NCBI RefSeq assembly: GCF_007670255.1
Contig: NZ_SZVS01000011.1
Span: 62,001-126,000 of the forward strand
DNA: 64,000 bases
Source: Paenarthrobacter nicotinovorans
GTDB taxonomy: Bacteria; Actinomycetota; Actinomycetes; Actinomycetales; Micrococcaceae
Reading direction: 5' to 3'
Below the pieces are notes generated by a model. It was not told the origin of the DNA. It saw only the letters and a program-made list of their open reading frames with translations, and did no database searches. Made by a program: the position numbers and the translations under genes. This document shows, piece by piece, positions 47,558-57,064 of the stretch (position 1 is the stretch's first letter; each line of letters begins with the position of its first letter).

Positions 47558-48663
47558 AGCAGCACCACCCATTCAGCGTAGAAGATTCCCAGGCCCGCGG
47601 CCACGAAAAGCCCGGCAAGGATCCAGAACCGGACCACTACCGTGACCTCGGCCCAACCCTTCAGTTCGAAGTGGTGCTGGAGCGGGGCCATCTTGAAGAC
47701 CCTCTTACCGCCGGAGAGCTTGAAGAAGCCCACCTGGATGATGACCGAGAGCGTAATGAGGACGAACAGGCCGCCAATGAAGGCCAGCAGCAATTCCGTG
47801 CGGGAGAGGATGGCGAAAGCTGCGACCGCTCCGCCGATGGCCAGCGAACCGGTGTCGCCCATGAAGATCTTGGCCGGTGAAGTATTCCACCAGAGGAATC
47901 CCACCAAGGCAGCACTGAGGATCGCGGCGAGCAGGGCGAGATCCATGGGGTCCCGTACCTGGTAGCAGCCGCTGCCGAATTCCCTGGGAGAGCCGCAGGC
48001 CTGGTTGTTCTGCCAGATTCCCATGATCGTGTACGCGCCGAAAACCATGATGGACGCGCCTGCGGCAAGGCCATCCAGGCCATCCGTGAGGTTCACACCA
48101 TTGGTGGCTGCCGTGATGATCAGGTTGGACCACACAATGAACAGGATGGCACCCAGTACCGTCCCGCCGAAGGCAAGGTCCAGCCAGGGAATGTCCCGCA
48201 CCAGCGAAATCTGCGTCGAAGCGGGCCGGAGTCCGTCCTCGTTCGGGAACTGCAGGACCAGCACGGCGAAAATGATGCCGACTGCCGCCTGGAGGATGAG
48301 CTTGGCGCGTGCATTAAGGCCCAAGCTGCGCTTGTTGGAGATCTTGATGTAGTCATCGAGGAACCCGACAAAACCCATGCCGACCATGAGGAACAGCAGC
48401 AGAAGCCCGGACGCCGAAGGACCGGCTGAACGGGGATTCATCATCCACATGATCAGGTGGGTCACGAAGTAGCTGATGAGCACTGCCGCCACCACGACGG
48501 TTCCACCCATGGTGGGGGTACCGCGCTTCGTGTGGTGCGAGGTGGGCCCATCATCACGGATGAATTGCCCGTAGCTCTTGGCTACCAGGAACCGGATGAA
48601 CAGGGGTGTGCCAATCAAGGCCACCAGAAGGGCGACGCCGGCGCCGATCAAAAGTGCAATCAC
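47554..48663 (-). CDS. mraY: Phospho-N-acetylmuramoyl-pentapeptide transferase
   Basis: 369-residue polytopic enzyme that transfers phospho-MurNAc-pentapeptide to undecaprenyl phosphate, forming lipid I. Ten helices are apparent. Signatures: [22 protein letters not shown] (catalytic Asp pair), [24 protein letters not shown] and [11 protein letters not shown]. It overlaps murF by 4 bp and murD by a few bases, so it is tightly coupled. Confidence 0.97.
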   Translation of the reverse strand: MIALLIGAGVALLVALIGTPLFIRFLVAKSYGQFIRDDGPTSHHTKRGTPTMGGTVVVAAVLISYFVTHLIMWMMNPRSAGPSASGLLLLFLMVGMGFVGFLDDYIKISNKRSLGLNARAKLILQAAVGIIFAVLVLQFPNEDGLRPASTQISLVRDIPWLDLAFGGTVLGAILFIVWSNLIITAATNGVNLTDGLDGLAAGASIMVFGAYTIMGIWQNNQACGSPREFGSGCYQVRDPMDLALLAAILSAALVGFLWWNTSPAKIFMGDTGSLAIGGAVAAFAILSRTELLLAFIGGLFVLITLSVIIQVGFFKLSGGKRVFKMAPLQHHFELKGWAEVTVVVRFWILAGLFVAAGLGIFYAEWVVLL

Positions 48664-50150
48664 AGCAGCTCGTTCCCTTCGCTTGCGGCAGGTTCTGCCG
48701 CGCTTTCTCCGGTGGGCTCGGCCCGTGGAGGTAATGCTATCCGATCACCCAAGTGCCTCAGCCCAACCCCGTTGGAGGACTTGAACAACACGAGGTCGCC
48801 CGGCCTGAGTTCGTTCTGCAGGAGCTCGTAGGCTTCCTCCACGGTCTCCGTGAAGGAGCATTCGTCACCCCAGGAGCCTTCCTGGATCGCCGAAACGTAC
48901 AGGGCGCGTGCTTCGCGTCCGACAACCACCAGCCGGGAGATGTTCAGCCGCACCACCTGTGTGCCCACCGCCGTGTGCTCGCGGATGGAGTCTTCGCCCA
49001 GCTCAAGCATGGCTCCCAGGACGGCCCACGTCCTCCGGCCTTGCCCGATGTCCGCCAGGGTGCGCAGTGCTGCGCGCATGGATTCAGGGTTGGCGTTGTA
49101 GGCATCGTTGATGATGGTGACGCCATCTTCGCGTTCGGTGCGTTCCATCCGCCACCTGCTCGCAGCCTGTTGCGAGCTCAAGGACGATGCGATGTCGGCG
49201 GCCGGAATGCCCGCGGCGAACGCCGCGGCAGCGGCGGCCAGCAGGTTCGTCACATGGTGGGCGCCGATAAGGCGGCTGTGGACATGAACCGAGGGGCCGC
49301 CGTCGGGAAGCACGAGATCAAAGCCGGGGTAGCCGTCAGCGTCCACCACCACGTTGCGGGCCTCAACCTCTTCGGTGGTTGCCGGCTGGGCCGAGAATCC
49401 CAGCACCTTCGCCTTGGTACGTGAACGCATGGCAGCCACACGGCCATCGTCAAGATTAAGCACAGCGGTGCCGTTTTCGCTGAGGGCTTCGACCAGCTCG
49501 CCCTTGGTTTTGGCAATATTCTCCACGCCGCCGAACTCGCCGGCGTGCGCGGTACCAACCATCAGGACAACTCCGATGTCGGGTTTGACCATGCCGGCCA
49601 GGTACTTGATGTGCCCCAGGCCCGTTGCACCCATTTCGATGACCAGGAAGCGGGTCCGGGCGTCAGCTGCGAACACCGTAAGCGGAACGCCTACCTCACC
49701 GTTGTACGAGCCTTGCGGAGCCACCGTGGCTCCGGCCGTGGACAATATCCCGGCCAGGAGGTCCTTGGTGGTCGTCTTTCCCGCTGAGCCGGTGATGCCG
49801 ACGACCGTGAATTGCTCACCGCGCCGTTCACGCTCGGCCCGGATACGGCGCACGGCTTCAGCGGCCAGGGCGCCCATGGCCAGCACGGCATCGTCCACCA
49901 CGACGGCGGGATACCGGTTGCCGTCGGCGTCGGCAACTTCGCGTTCGGCCAGGGCCAGGACGGCTCCCCGTGCGAACGCGGCGTCGACGAAGCTGTGACC
50001 GTCGGCGTGCTCGCCGGGCTTGGCCACGTACAGCGCGCCAGGAGTGGCCTCCCGCGAGTCAGTGACCACAGAGGAAGGAACGATGCCCGGATCTCCGGTC
50101 AATCGGCCATGGGTGATGTCGGCGATCTCCGCCGCAGTAAATGCAATCAT
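48660..50150 (-). CDS. murF: UDP-MurNAc-tripeptide-D-Ala-D-Ala ligase
   Basis: 496 residues; completes the UDP-MurNAc pentapeptide. ATP loop [19 protein letters not shown] (about residue 125), then [24 protein letters not shown] and the substrate segment [16 protein letters not shown], both typical of MurF. GTNGK is replaced by GSAGK, which is common in the family. The ATG lies 6 bp behind the murE stop. Confidence 0.96.
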   Translation of the reverse strand: MIAFTAAEIADITHGRLTGDPGIVPSSVVTDSREATPGALYVAKPGEHADGHSFVDAAFARGAVLALAEREVADADGNRYPAVVVDDAVLAMGALAAEAVRRIRAERERRGEQFTVVGITGSAGKTTTKDLLAGILSTAGATVAPQGSYNGEVGVPLTVFAADARTRFLVIEMGATGLGHIKYLAGMVKPDIGVVLMVGTAHAGEFGGVENIAKTKGELVEALSENGTAVLNLDDGRVAAMRSRTKAKVLGFSAQPATTEEVEARNVVVDADGYPGFDLVLPDGGPSVHVHSRLIGAHHVTNLLAAAAAAFAAGIPAADIASSLSSQQAASRWRMERTEREDGVTIINDAYNANPESMRAALRTLADIGQGRRTWAVLGAMLELGEDSIREHTAVGTQVVRLNISRLVVVGREARALYVSAIQEGSWGDECSFTETVEEAYELLQNELRPGDLVLFKSSNGVGLRHLGDRIALPPRAEPTGESAAEPAASEGNELL

Positions 50151-50156
50151 CTCGGT

Positions 50157-51788
50157 TTAGGACTCTATCCGCTGGTCCGATGAAACGCTGAATCCCCTGG
50201 ATGTCAAGGCAGCCCTCAGCTCTACCCTGTCGTCCAGGGCAAGGTTCACGCCTTTCACTTCCTGCCAGACCTCATGGCCACGTCCTGCAATGAGAATGGT
50301 GTCCTTGGCCGTCGCTGCCTCCACGGCACGACGGATGGCAGCATCACGCGGGTAGGACTCGATGATTTCGCAGTCCAGGTTCTCTTCCTCACGTGCCGCG
50401 TAGGCGCCCGCCAGGACGTCCGCGCGGATCGTCGCGGCGTCCTCGTCATGGGGGTCGTCATCGCTGATGATGACGACGTCCGCAAGTCGGGCTGCAATGG
50501 CTCCCATGGTGGGTCTCTTGCCTTGGTCACGCTGGCCGGTGGCACCAAAGACCACGATCACCCGGGAACCTTCCTCAGGCGAGCGGACGGCCGTCAGGGC
50601 CCGGGCCAGGGCATCGGGATTGTGGGCAAAATCAACGACGGAAGCAGGTTCGGTGGAGACCAGTTGCATCCGTCCTGGAACCGCGACGGTGAAGGGATCA
50701 TGGGCGTCGAGGGCTTCCTGGAGATCTGCTTCGTCCACACCCGATGCCAGGACCATGACGGTGGCCAACGCGGCGTTGGCCACGTTGAAGTCCCCCGGCA
50801 AGCCGGTGTGTACGCGCAAGCTCCGGCCGTCCCGGTGCTTCAATTCGAATTCCGATCCAAGACCACGCGCGTTGACGGAAGAGACGTGCCAGTCAGCGTC
50901 GTCGCTGGTGGCCGAAAGAGTCGTCACGGGGATATCGGCCTGCCCGGCAAGCCTGCGGCCCCAGTCGTCGTCCACCGTAACGACGGCCCTCCGCGCACGG
51001 GCGGCCGTAAAAAGTTCGGCCTTGGTGTTGAAGTACTCCTCCATGCTGCCGTGGAGGTCCAAGTGGTCCTGGGTCAGGTTGGTGAATCCGGCGACTTCGA
51101 ACATGACGGCATCCACGCGGCGGTAGGAGATCGCATGTGAAGAGACCTCCATGGAAGCCGCATCCAGTCCCCGCTCGCGCATCAAGGCCAACAGCGCATG
51201 GACGTCGGTGGACTCCGGTGTGGTCAGGAGGCTGGGAATAGGCTCTCCCCCGGCCACGATCTCGATGGTGCCGATCAGTCCGGGACGCCGGCCCAGGGCG
51301 CGCAGCAACGAGTTGATGAAGTAGGTGGTGGTGGTCTTGCCGTTGGTTCCGGTGACCCCGAACAGAGATGGGTAGGACGCGTCCTCCGGCTGGCTGCGGT
51401 AGATCAAGGCGGCCAAAGGCCCGACGACGGCCCGCGGCTCTTCGACGATGAGGACCGGGACTGGTTGTTCGGCTGCCAGCGCAAGCTGGCGTGCTCCGGC
51501 GTCGTCCGTCACGACGGCGACGGCACCGGCGTCGATGGCCTGTGGAACGAAATCGGCACCGTGGCGTGTCGCGCCCGGCAGTGCCAGGTAGAGGTCGCCC
51601 GCTTCCACTGCACGGGAATTCAGGGTGATGCCCGTGACGCCGATGTCCTGGCTGCCGTCCGGAGCTGTTACACCCAGCGCACTGGCTATGGCGGCCAGGG
51701 GCACCGCCGCCACGGAGGCGGGACGGAAGCCTGACCTTCCGGCGTCCGGCGTGGCGGTATTGGAAGCTGGCTCGTTGTGCTCTGACAC
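50157..51788 (-). CDS. murE: UDP-N-acetylmuramyl-tripeptide synthetase, probably L-lysine-adding
   Basis: 543 residues from GTG 51788, with GGAG 6 bp upstream; the frame extends to 51884 without conservation. ATP loop [61 protein letters not shown] is the MurE core. The amino-acid-binding signature reads SDDDPHDED, not the DNPR of meso-DAP enzymes. This points to L-Lys, the diamino acid of Arthrobacter walls; that part is inference. Confidence 0.94.
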   Translation of the reverse strand: MSEHNEPASNTATPDAGRSGFRPASVAAVPLAAIASALGVTAPDGSQDIGVTGITLNSRAVEAGDLYLALPGATRHGADFVPQAIDAGAVAVVTDDAGARQLALAAEQPVPVLIVEEPRAVVGPLAALIYRSQPEDASYPSLFGVTGTNGKTTTTYFINSLLRALGRRPGLIGTIEIVAGGEPIPSLLTTPESTDVHALLALMRERGLDAASMEVSSHAISYRRVDAVMFEVAGFTNLTQDHLDLHGSMEEYFNTKAELFTAARARRAVVTVDDDWGRRLAGQADIPVTTLSATSDDADWHVSSVNARGLGSEFELKHRDGRSLRVHTGLPGDFNVANAALATVMVLASGVDEADLQEALDAHDPFTVAVPGRMQLVSTEPASVVDFAHNPDALARALTAVRSPEEGSRVIVVFGATGQRDQGKRPTMGAIAARLADVVIISDDDPHDEDAATIRADVLAGAYAAREEENLDCEIIESYPRDAAIRRAVEAATAKDTILIAGRGHEVWQEVKGVNLALDDRVELRAALTSRGFSVSSDQRIES

Positions 51789-51889
51789 GTGGTTCTCCGT
51801 TGGTGCTCGTGGAACGACCGGCCGGGGGCCAGCGGCGCCCGGGCCGTAGTTGTGGATCGAATGGTGCCCGAAACAGACGCCCAAAAAGC

Positions 51890-53686
51890 TTACTTGACGA
51901 ACTGGGGCAGCCGCGCGGGAGTCCCTGTGGAAGGTGCCACGTTGTAGGTCCGCAGGACCTGTGACATCACCGAGCGGAATACCGGTCCGTTGGTGATTCC
52001 ATAGATATTTCCCTTGGGGCGCTGCAGGACTACTTCCACGATGAACCGGGGGTCGTCCATGGGAGCCATACCCACCATCGATGCCGTGTAGCCATCGAAT
52101 CCGGGCAATCCGTCCTCCCGGGGTGCCTGCGAGGTACCAGTCTTGGCCCCGACGCGGTAACCGTCGATGGCGGCGTCCTTGATCTGCCCCTCGGTCACCG
52201 CGCTTTCAAGGATGTCGCGGACCTGCTGGGCTGTCTCCTTGGAGACCACCTGGCGGGAATCCTTGGCAGGGGCTTTCTGCTCCTGGCCGTCAGGACTGAT
52301 ATACCCGTCAATCAAACGGGGCTGCAGCATCACACCGTTGTTGGCGATACTTTGGAAGGCCCGGACGGTCTGGAGCGTCGACTGCGAGACTCCCTGTCCG
52401 AACAGCACCGTGTACTGCTGGCGTTCATCCCACTGGTCGGGCGTGGCGAGAATACCCGTAGCTTCGCCCGGAAGACCAATGTCCGGTTTCTCCCCAATGC
52501 CGAATTTCTTGAGCCAGTCATAGCGCTGCTCTTTGCTCAAGCGGCTTCCGACCATCACGGTGCCGGTATTCATGGACCATCCCAGGATGCCCGCAAGGGT
52601 GCGCTCTTCGGTGCCGTGCTCGAAAGCGTCCGTGAACGTCTGGCCGTCAATGGTGTAGGCCGACGGGATGGTGAAGTGGTCCAGCGGGAAGGACTTGCCT
52701 TCCTCGATGGCAGCCGCCGCTGTGATCATTTTTTGGACAGAGCCGGGCTCGTAGGCGGCGGTTACCGAACGGACGCCACGGTCCTTGGCGTCGACCTTGC
52801 CGGGGTCGTTGGGGTCAGGGGCATTGGTATCGGCCAGAGCGATGAGGTTGCCGGTCTTGGCGTCCATCACGACGATGGAACCCCATTCGGCGTTCATCTT
52901 GTTCACCTGGCTCTGGATGGCCTGTTGCGCGAAGTACTGGATGTCCGTGTTGATGGTCAACTTGACGTCACTGCCATCCACGGCGGGCGTCAGCTCGTCC
53001 GTGGCCACCGGGATGCGGAGACCGTCTGCGCCGATCTCGAAGACTCGTTTTCCTTCCGTGCCGCGAAGAATCTCGTCCTGGGTTTGCTCAATACCGGCCT
53101 GGCCAGTAGTTCCGTCCTTCAGGAAACCAACCACCCCGCCGGCCACGCTGCCGTTCGGATACACACGCTTGCTGACGCCTTCGGCGCTGAGCCCGGGGAT
53201 GTACAGCTTGGTGATGCGGTCTTCCAGCTCAGGCTTGATGTCCTTGGCCACGACGAAATAGCGCTTATCCCCCGTCAGGGACTCGCGCATTTTGGCGACG
53301 TCGGTGCCCAGCAGGGCTGCAAGATCCGCGATGCCCTGGTCCCTGGTGATTTCGTCGAGCTTTTCCGTTTTCTCGTTGTACCGGTGGAACGTGGCGGTAT
53401 TGGTGTTGACCGTCTGGTCCACCACGATGTTGTACCTGATGACACTGCTTGCCAGGACGGTGCCGTTCGCATCCAGGATCTGACCCCGCTCGGCCGGGAG
53501 GACCTGGGGGGTCAGCCGCTTGGCGAGGGCAGCTTCGGCCATCCCGCCCATGTCCAGGCCCTGGACCATGAACAACTTGCCACCTACCACCAGCAGCAGG
53601 CTCAACATGATGCCGAGCCCGACCCGCAGCCGCCTACGTGCCACCGGCGTCTTCGTTTTTTTCGATGTGCCGGGGTTCTGAGCCAC
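51890..53686 (-). CDS. ftsI: Septal class B penicillin-binding protein (FtsI/PBP3)
   Basis: 598 residues. One N-terminal membrane anchor (about 20-42), a dimerisation domain (about 60-230), then the transpeptidase domain with SVQK (catalytic Ser, YEPGSVQKMI), SMN (GWSMNTGTVM) and KTGT (GAKTGTSQAP). It cross-links septal peptidoglycan and is the beta-lactam target partner of FtsW. The C-terminus ends soon after the domain, without PASTA repeats. ATG start. 42 bp after the ftsL-like gene. Confidence 0.96.
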   Translation of the reverse strand: MAQNPGTSKKTKTPVARRRLRVGLGIMLSLLLVVGGKLFMVQGLDMGGMAEAALAKRLTPQVLPAERGQILDANGTVLASSVIRYNIVVDQTVNTNTATFHRYNEKTEKLDEITRDQGIADLAALLGTDVAKMRESLTGDKRYFVVAKDIKPELEDRITKLYIPGLSAEGVSKRVYPNGSVAGGVVGFLKDGTTGQAGIEQTQDEILRGTEGKRVFEIGADGLRIPVATDELTPAVDGSDVKLTINTDIQYFAQQAIQSQVNKMNAEWGSIVVMDAKTGNLIALADTNAPDPNDPGKVDAKDRGVRSVTAAYEPGSVQKMITAAAAIEEGKSFPLDHFTIPSAYTIDGQTFTDAFEHGTEERTLAGILGWSMNTGTVMVGSRLSKEQRYDWLKKFGIGEKPDIGLPGEATGILATPDQWDERQQYTVLFGQGVSQSTLQTVRAFQSIANNGVMLQPRLIDGYISPDGQEQKAPAKDSRQVVSKETAQQVRDILESAVTEGQIKDAAIDGYRVGAKTGTSQAPREDGLPGFDGYTASMVGMAPMDDPRFIVEVVLQRPKGNIYGITNGPVFRSVMSQVLRTYNVAPSTGTPARLPQFVK

Positions 53687-53728
53687 GTTTCTTCCTTGCT
53701 GCTGGCCTTGGTTCAGTGGACGGATGGA

Positions 53729-54391
53729 CTATTGCCCGGGTGTCTTCTGTTGGGGGGCCGGGACCGACCCTCCATGAAGATCCACCGGCGGTGTCGCTGC
53801 CGGGGATGCCGGTGCAGCCGGCGTGGTTGCCTGCGCTGCCGGCGCTGCGGGTGTAACTGGCTTGAGGTTCTCCAGAGGATCCTTGGTGGTCACCGAGGGA
53901 ACAACGTCAAGGACGCCTCCCACGGCGGGTGGAGCCAGAACAGCACCAGGGTTCTCGCCCTTGACTGCGGGAGTCGCCTTACCGGTCACTGTCATCGTGT
54001 TCAGGTCAATCTGGCCTTTGACGGTGGAAGGTACCATTCCCAATTCTGTAGCCTTGGCTGCCAGATTCTGGGGAGCTTCGTAGTTCTGCTTCTTCTGTGT
54101 CAGGTCCTGGTTTTCCTTGTTGAGCGTCGCGGCCTGTGCTTTGAGCTGCACCAACTGGTACTGCGCCGTGGACACAGAGATGTTCAGGACAAGGACCGTC
54201 AGGAGTGCCGCGGCCATGGCGACGAAGCACAGAACCACAAAAGGGGTCCTGCGCCGACCCGGGGCGCTGCGTACCACGGACAGCGGCGTGCGCGTCCTGC
54301 GTGCGCCATCAGGTTTGCCAGCGGGAGCCGGAAGGGCGCGGGCGGTGTTGCCCACCACGGAGGGCAAAGTCCTCGCTGCGGCGTTGCTCAT
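53729..54391 (-). CDS. ftsL: FtsL-like divisome membrane protein
   Basis: 220 residues. A basic cytoplasmic part (1-49) and one helix (about 50-72, [21 protein letters not shown]) are followed by a short coiled coil (73-105, [25 protein letters not shown]). The extracytoplasmic tail is long and Pro/Ala/Thr-rich. Position, topology and coiled coil fit FtsL, which is poorly conserved; the M. tuberculosis equivalent is Rv2164c. The last 100 residues are low complexity. The start overlaps the rsmH stop by 4 bp. Confidence 0.82.
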   Translation of the reverse strand: MSNAAARTLPSVVGNTARALPAPAGKPDGARRTRTPLSVVRSAPGRRRTPFVVLCFVAMAAALLTVLVLNISVSTAQYQLVQLKAQAATLNKENQDLTQKKQNYEAPQNLAAKATELGMVPSTVKGQIDLNTMTVTGKATPAVKGENPGAVLAPPAVGGVLDVVPSVTTKDPLENLKPVTPAAPAAQATTPAAPASPAATPPVDLHGGSVPAPQQKTPGQ

Positions 54392-55386
54392 GCGTCTCTC
54401 CTCGGTTTGATGCGTTCGACGGCCCTCAGGCGAGCGGAGGCTGCCCGGGGGTTCTCGGCGATTTCGGCCGCCGTGGGCACTTCCGTCCCTTTGGTGATGG
54501 TCTTCAGTTCAGCTTTGTGTTCTTCCAGCTCCACGGGGAACCCGAGCGGGGCCGAGGATTTGGAGCCCTTTTGGAACACGGATTTCACGATCTTGTCTTC
54601 CAGGGAGTGGTAAGACATGACCACGATGCGTCCGCCCAGGGCCGTGGAAGCTACTGCGGCCGGTACTGCTCGCTCCAGGACATCGAGTTCTTCGTTGACC
54701 TCGATGCGCAGGGCCTGGAACGTGCGCTTGGCCGGGTGTCCGCCGCTCTTTGCCGCAGCCGCCGGGACTACGCTGCGGATCTGTTCCACGAGCTCACCGG
54801 TAGTCGCAAACGGTTTCTCAACCCTGGCGTTGACGATCCTGTTGGCGATCCGTCCTGCGAACTTTTCCTCACCCCATTTGCGGATGATGCGGACCAGGTC
54901 TTCCTCGCTGTACGTGTTCACGACGTCGGCGGCAGTCTGCCCACGGCTCGTGTCCATGCGCATGTCCAGGGGAGCGTCGTAGGAGTAGGCGAAACCACGC
55001 TCGCGTTCATCCAGCTGCAAGGAAGAAACCCCGAGGTCCATCAGGATTCCATGGACCTCCGGGATGCCGAGGTCAGCCAGCACGTCCTCGATTTCGTCAT
55101 ACACGGCGTGAACCAAGTCTGTGCGCTGCGAAAAGGGTTCCAAGCGGGCGCCGGCCAGAGACAATGCTTCCTCATCCCGGTCGATGCCGACCAGGTGGAG
55201 ATCGGGGAAGCGCTGCAGCATCGCTTCGGAGTGCCCTCCCATGCCGAGAGTGGCATCAATGGCAACGGGAGTCTCTCCACGACTCCTTGCGGCTTCAAAA
55301 CCGGGAGCGAGCAGGTTGATGCAGCGGTCTTTCAGGACGGGCACGTGACGCTCAGATGTGGGCTTTGCCGCGTCCTGCTCTTCCAC
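54388..55386 (-). CDS. rsmH: 16S rRNA (cytosine-1402-N4) methyltransferase
   Basis: 332 residues from GTG 55386, which has AGGAGG 4 bp upstream; the longer frame to 55524 is unconserved. SAM-binding region: [16 protein letters not shown] (about 32-47) and [50 protein letters not shown] and [11 protein letters not shown] are the MraW/RsmH blocks. It fine-tunes the ribosomal P site. Second gene of the dcw operon. Confidence 0.95.
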   Translation of the reverse strand: MEEQDAAKPTSERHVPVLKDRCINLLAPGFEAARSRGETPVAIDATLGMGGHSEAMLQRFPDLHLVGIDRDEEALSLAGARLEPFSQRTDLVHAVYDEIEDVLADLGIPEVHGILMDLGVSSLQLDERERGFAYSYDAPLDMRMDTSRGQTAADVVNTYSEEDLVRIIRKWGEEKFAGRIANRIVNARVEKPFATTGELVEQIRSVVPAAAAKSGGHPAKRTFQALRIEVNEELDVLERAVPAAVASTALGGRIVVMSYHSLEDKIVKSVFQKGSKSSAPLGFPVELEEHKAELKTITKGTEVPTAAEIAENPRAASARLRAVERIKPRRDA

Positions 55387-55550
55387 GCTGCCTCCTCTTT
55401 CCTCAGTTACGTGCATGGTGATTCTTGAATCGGATCCCCATCCGCGCCTATCGTCCGGCCGGCCTGGCTCAGGGGAAGTTGAGCCAGGAAGACTGTTCGA
55501 TGGGCGGCTGGAGATCCCATTCAAGAAGCGATGGTGCTTCCTCTGACCGG
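55387..55550 (-). other. mraZ-rsmH intergenic region with inverted repeats
   Basis: 164 bp. A hairpin with 8-bp stem CCTGGCTC / GAGCCAGG and 10-nt loop lies at 55463-55488. A perfect 14-bp palindrome, TCTGACCGGTCAGA, at 55542-55555 contains the mraZ stop codon. Neither has a T tract. They could affect mRNA processing between mraZ and the rest of the operon. Confidence 0.45.
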
Positions 55551-55982
55551 TCAGATAAACCCGGGCAGATTGTCGTCATCCGTTTCCGAGAAGGCTGCTT
55601 CCTTCTCGTTGAGGTACTCATTCCAAGCGTCGGCATCCCAGATCTCGGCCCGGGTTCCGGCACCAATTACCGCCAGTTCCCTCCCCAAGCCTGCATATGC
55701 ACGGAGCGCCGGCGGAATCGTCACACGCCCCTGCTTATCAGGTACTTCATCAGAGGCTCCGGACAGAAAGACCCGGATGTAGTCACGTGCCTGCTTGGAG
55801 GACAATGGCGCCTCCCGCATCGACTCGTGAATACGTTCGAATTCCTTCTGACTGAAGACGTAGATGCAGCGCTCCTGGCCCCTTGTGAGAACCAAGCCCT
55901 CTGCCAGCTCCTCGCGGAACTTGGCGGGAAGTATGATCCGGCCCTTTTCATCCAGACGAGGCGAGTGAGTGCCCAGAAACAC
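55551..55982 (-). CDS. mraZ: Transcriptional regulator MraZ
   Basis: 143 residues from GTG 55982, giving the canonical [26 protein letters not shown]. Two AbrB-like halves are visible, the second with [18 protein letters not shown]. MraZ represses its own operon by binding direct repeats at the promoter, which are visible here at 56048-56073. The acidic C-terminus ([15 protein letters not shown]) is typical. First gene of the dcw cluster. Confidence 0.95.
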   Translation of the reverse strand: MFLGTHSPRLDEKGRIILPAKFREELAEGLVLTRGQERCIYVFSQKEFERIHESMREAPLSSKQARDYIRVFLSGASDEVPDKQGRVTIPPALRAYAGLGRELAVIGAGTRAEIWDADAWNEYLNEKEAAFSETDDDNLPGFI

Positions 55983-56047
55983 TGGCCCCACCGCCCCTCA
56001 GACAAGGTGCCCGCACATACCCAACACTGCCACTACCCTCTTATGCG

Positions 56048-56079
56048 CTCCACTTTACTCCACAACGCACCACAGTCAA
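56048..56079 (-). promoter_or_regulatory. mraZ promoter with MraZ-binding repeats
   Basis: On the minus strand, TTGACT (56079-56074), a 16-bp spacer and TAAAGT (56057-56052) form a sigma-A type promoter. Inside and across it lie three direct repeats GTGGTG, GTGGAG and GTGGAG at exact 10-bp intervals (56073, 56063, 56053). This matches the repeat geometry known for MraZ operators (TGGGN-like units every 10 bp) and predicts repression. Confidence 0.7.
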
Positions 56080-56310
56080 CGCAAACATGGGCGTTTCTCC
56101 ACCACATTGACATTCAGCAAGGGCGGATTGACGCGGATGTGCCCGGGTGGAGCGATGTGGAGGCCCCTACGGTCGGGGGCGCCGCCGCCGTCGAATCCTG
56201 CCCGGAAAAGGGCGCCGGAAACAGCCGGGAACCGGAATCGTGCGCTTATCGGGAGGAAAGTGGAGACAGTGGTGGGAAGTGGAGGGATGGAAGCCCTGCC
56301 CTTAACAGCA
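56080..56310. other. Region upstream of the mraZ promoter
   Basis: About 230 bp without a convincing gene. It contains more GTGGAG words in the opposite orientation: two 10 bp apart at 56147-56162, and GTGGAG/GTGGTG/GTGGAG starting at 56260, 56269 and 56279. These may be extra regulator sites or chance in GC-rich DNA. Confidence 0.35.
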
Positions 56311-56336
56311 AAAGGACCCGCGGAAACGGGCCCTTT
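56311..56336 (-). terminator. Terminator after the DUF3040 gene
   Basis: 10-bp stem with one mismatch (AAAGGACCCG / CGGGCCCTTT) and a 6-nt loop. On the minus strand it ends in CCTTTTGC. It isolates the DUF3040 gene from the dcw cluster downstream. Confidence 0.75.
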
Positions 56337-56444
56337 GATTAAGGAGGTCAGTATTTAGGTGTTCAGGAGCAATTCAGGGCACGCCTGATGACGGCTGACA
56401 ACTCATGCGGCGTCCACTCCCCTGGTCAGGAGCGCTTTGCTCCG

Positions 56445-56813
56445 TCAGTGGTCGTCGCGGCGCCGTTCATCCCAGCGCTCTTCGAGGCTGCTCATGAATG
56501 TGCTCTTGGGCTTGGACTTCGCAGGTTTTCCCTTGCCGGCTTTTCCGAAAGCCGATCCTCGCAACGTTGCGAAGTACACACCAGCACCCATGACAATGAA
56601 GCCGAGGACACCCACTGGAATCGCCTGCAGCGAAACGCCAACGAGCAGGAGAAGAATGCCGGCAATCGCGCCAAGGACGCCAATGATGACGTGCCGGGTT
56701 GACCAGCTGCGGATGGGATCCGAGCCCATGGTGTTGGCAAACTTCGGATCGTCCTCGTGAAGTTGCTTTTCGAGTTGCTCAAGCAGCTTCTGTTCGTGCT
56801 CCGAGAGGGGCAT
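56445..56813 (-). CDS. DUF3040 family membrane protein
   Basis: 122 residues. The conserved N-terminal MPLSEHEQKLLEQLEKQLHEDDPKFANTM is the DUF3040 signature. Two membrane helices follow (about 41-61 HVIIGVLGAIAGILLLLVGVSL and 64-83), then a basic tail. Members occur beside mraZ in many Actinobacteria, including M. tuberculosis (Rv2169c). The function is unknown; a link to division or the envelope is inferred from location. GGAGG lies just before the ATG. Confidence 0.9.
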   Translation of the reverse strand: MPLSEHEQKLLEQLEKQLHEDDPKFANTMGSDPIRSWSTRHVIIGVLGAIAGILLLLVGVSLQAIPVGVLGFIVMGAGVYFATLRGSAFGKAGKGKPAKSKPKSTFMSSLEERWDERRRDDH

Positions 56814-57064
56814 CGCGACCTCCTTTAGTCAGCCAGCGTCTGGACACAACGCCTTCTGTGCGTCTGCTTACCCCAACGATCGGACCAAGAATTTCGTTCC
56901 CAAAATACCCTCTTGGTTCAGCGGGCATCCCAGGGCCGACTGTTCAGGAAACAGTTTGTCCAGACGATCTAAATCTCTGTAATAAATAGGATAGTTTGTC
57001 GCGGGCTGTTCTGAAAGACGCCCAGGACCATGCGGGACCAAGGTCACAGTGAGCGTCGCAGGGG
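56814..57064. promoter_or_regulatory. dinB-DUF3040 intergenic region
   Basis: 251 bp with a locally AT-rich stretch around 56968-56996 (CTGTAATAAATAGGATAG), a likely promoter for the DUF3040 gene. The word ACAAACT occurs twice on the minus strand about 42 bp apart. A 66-codon minus frame here (56868-57068) has no recognisable motif and is probably not a gene. Confidence 0.35.

Noticed and set aside
45980..47581. 533-codon frame exactly opposite murD
   Set aside because: Mirrors murD over its full length and shows no domain; MurD motifs are unambiguous.
52352..54613. 753-codon plus-strand frame across ftsI and the ftsL-like gene
   Set aside because: Spans two real minus-strand genes and their spacer; composition (Cys/Arg-rich stretches) is typical of antisense translation.
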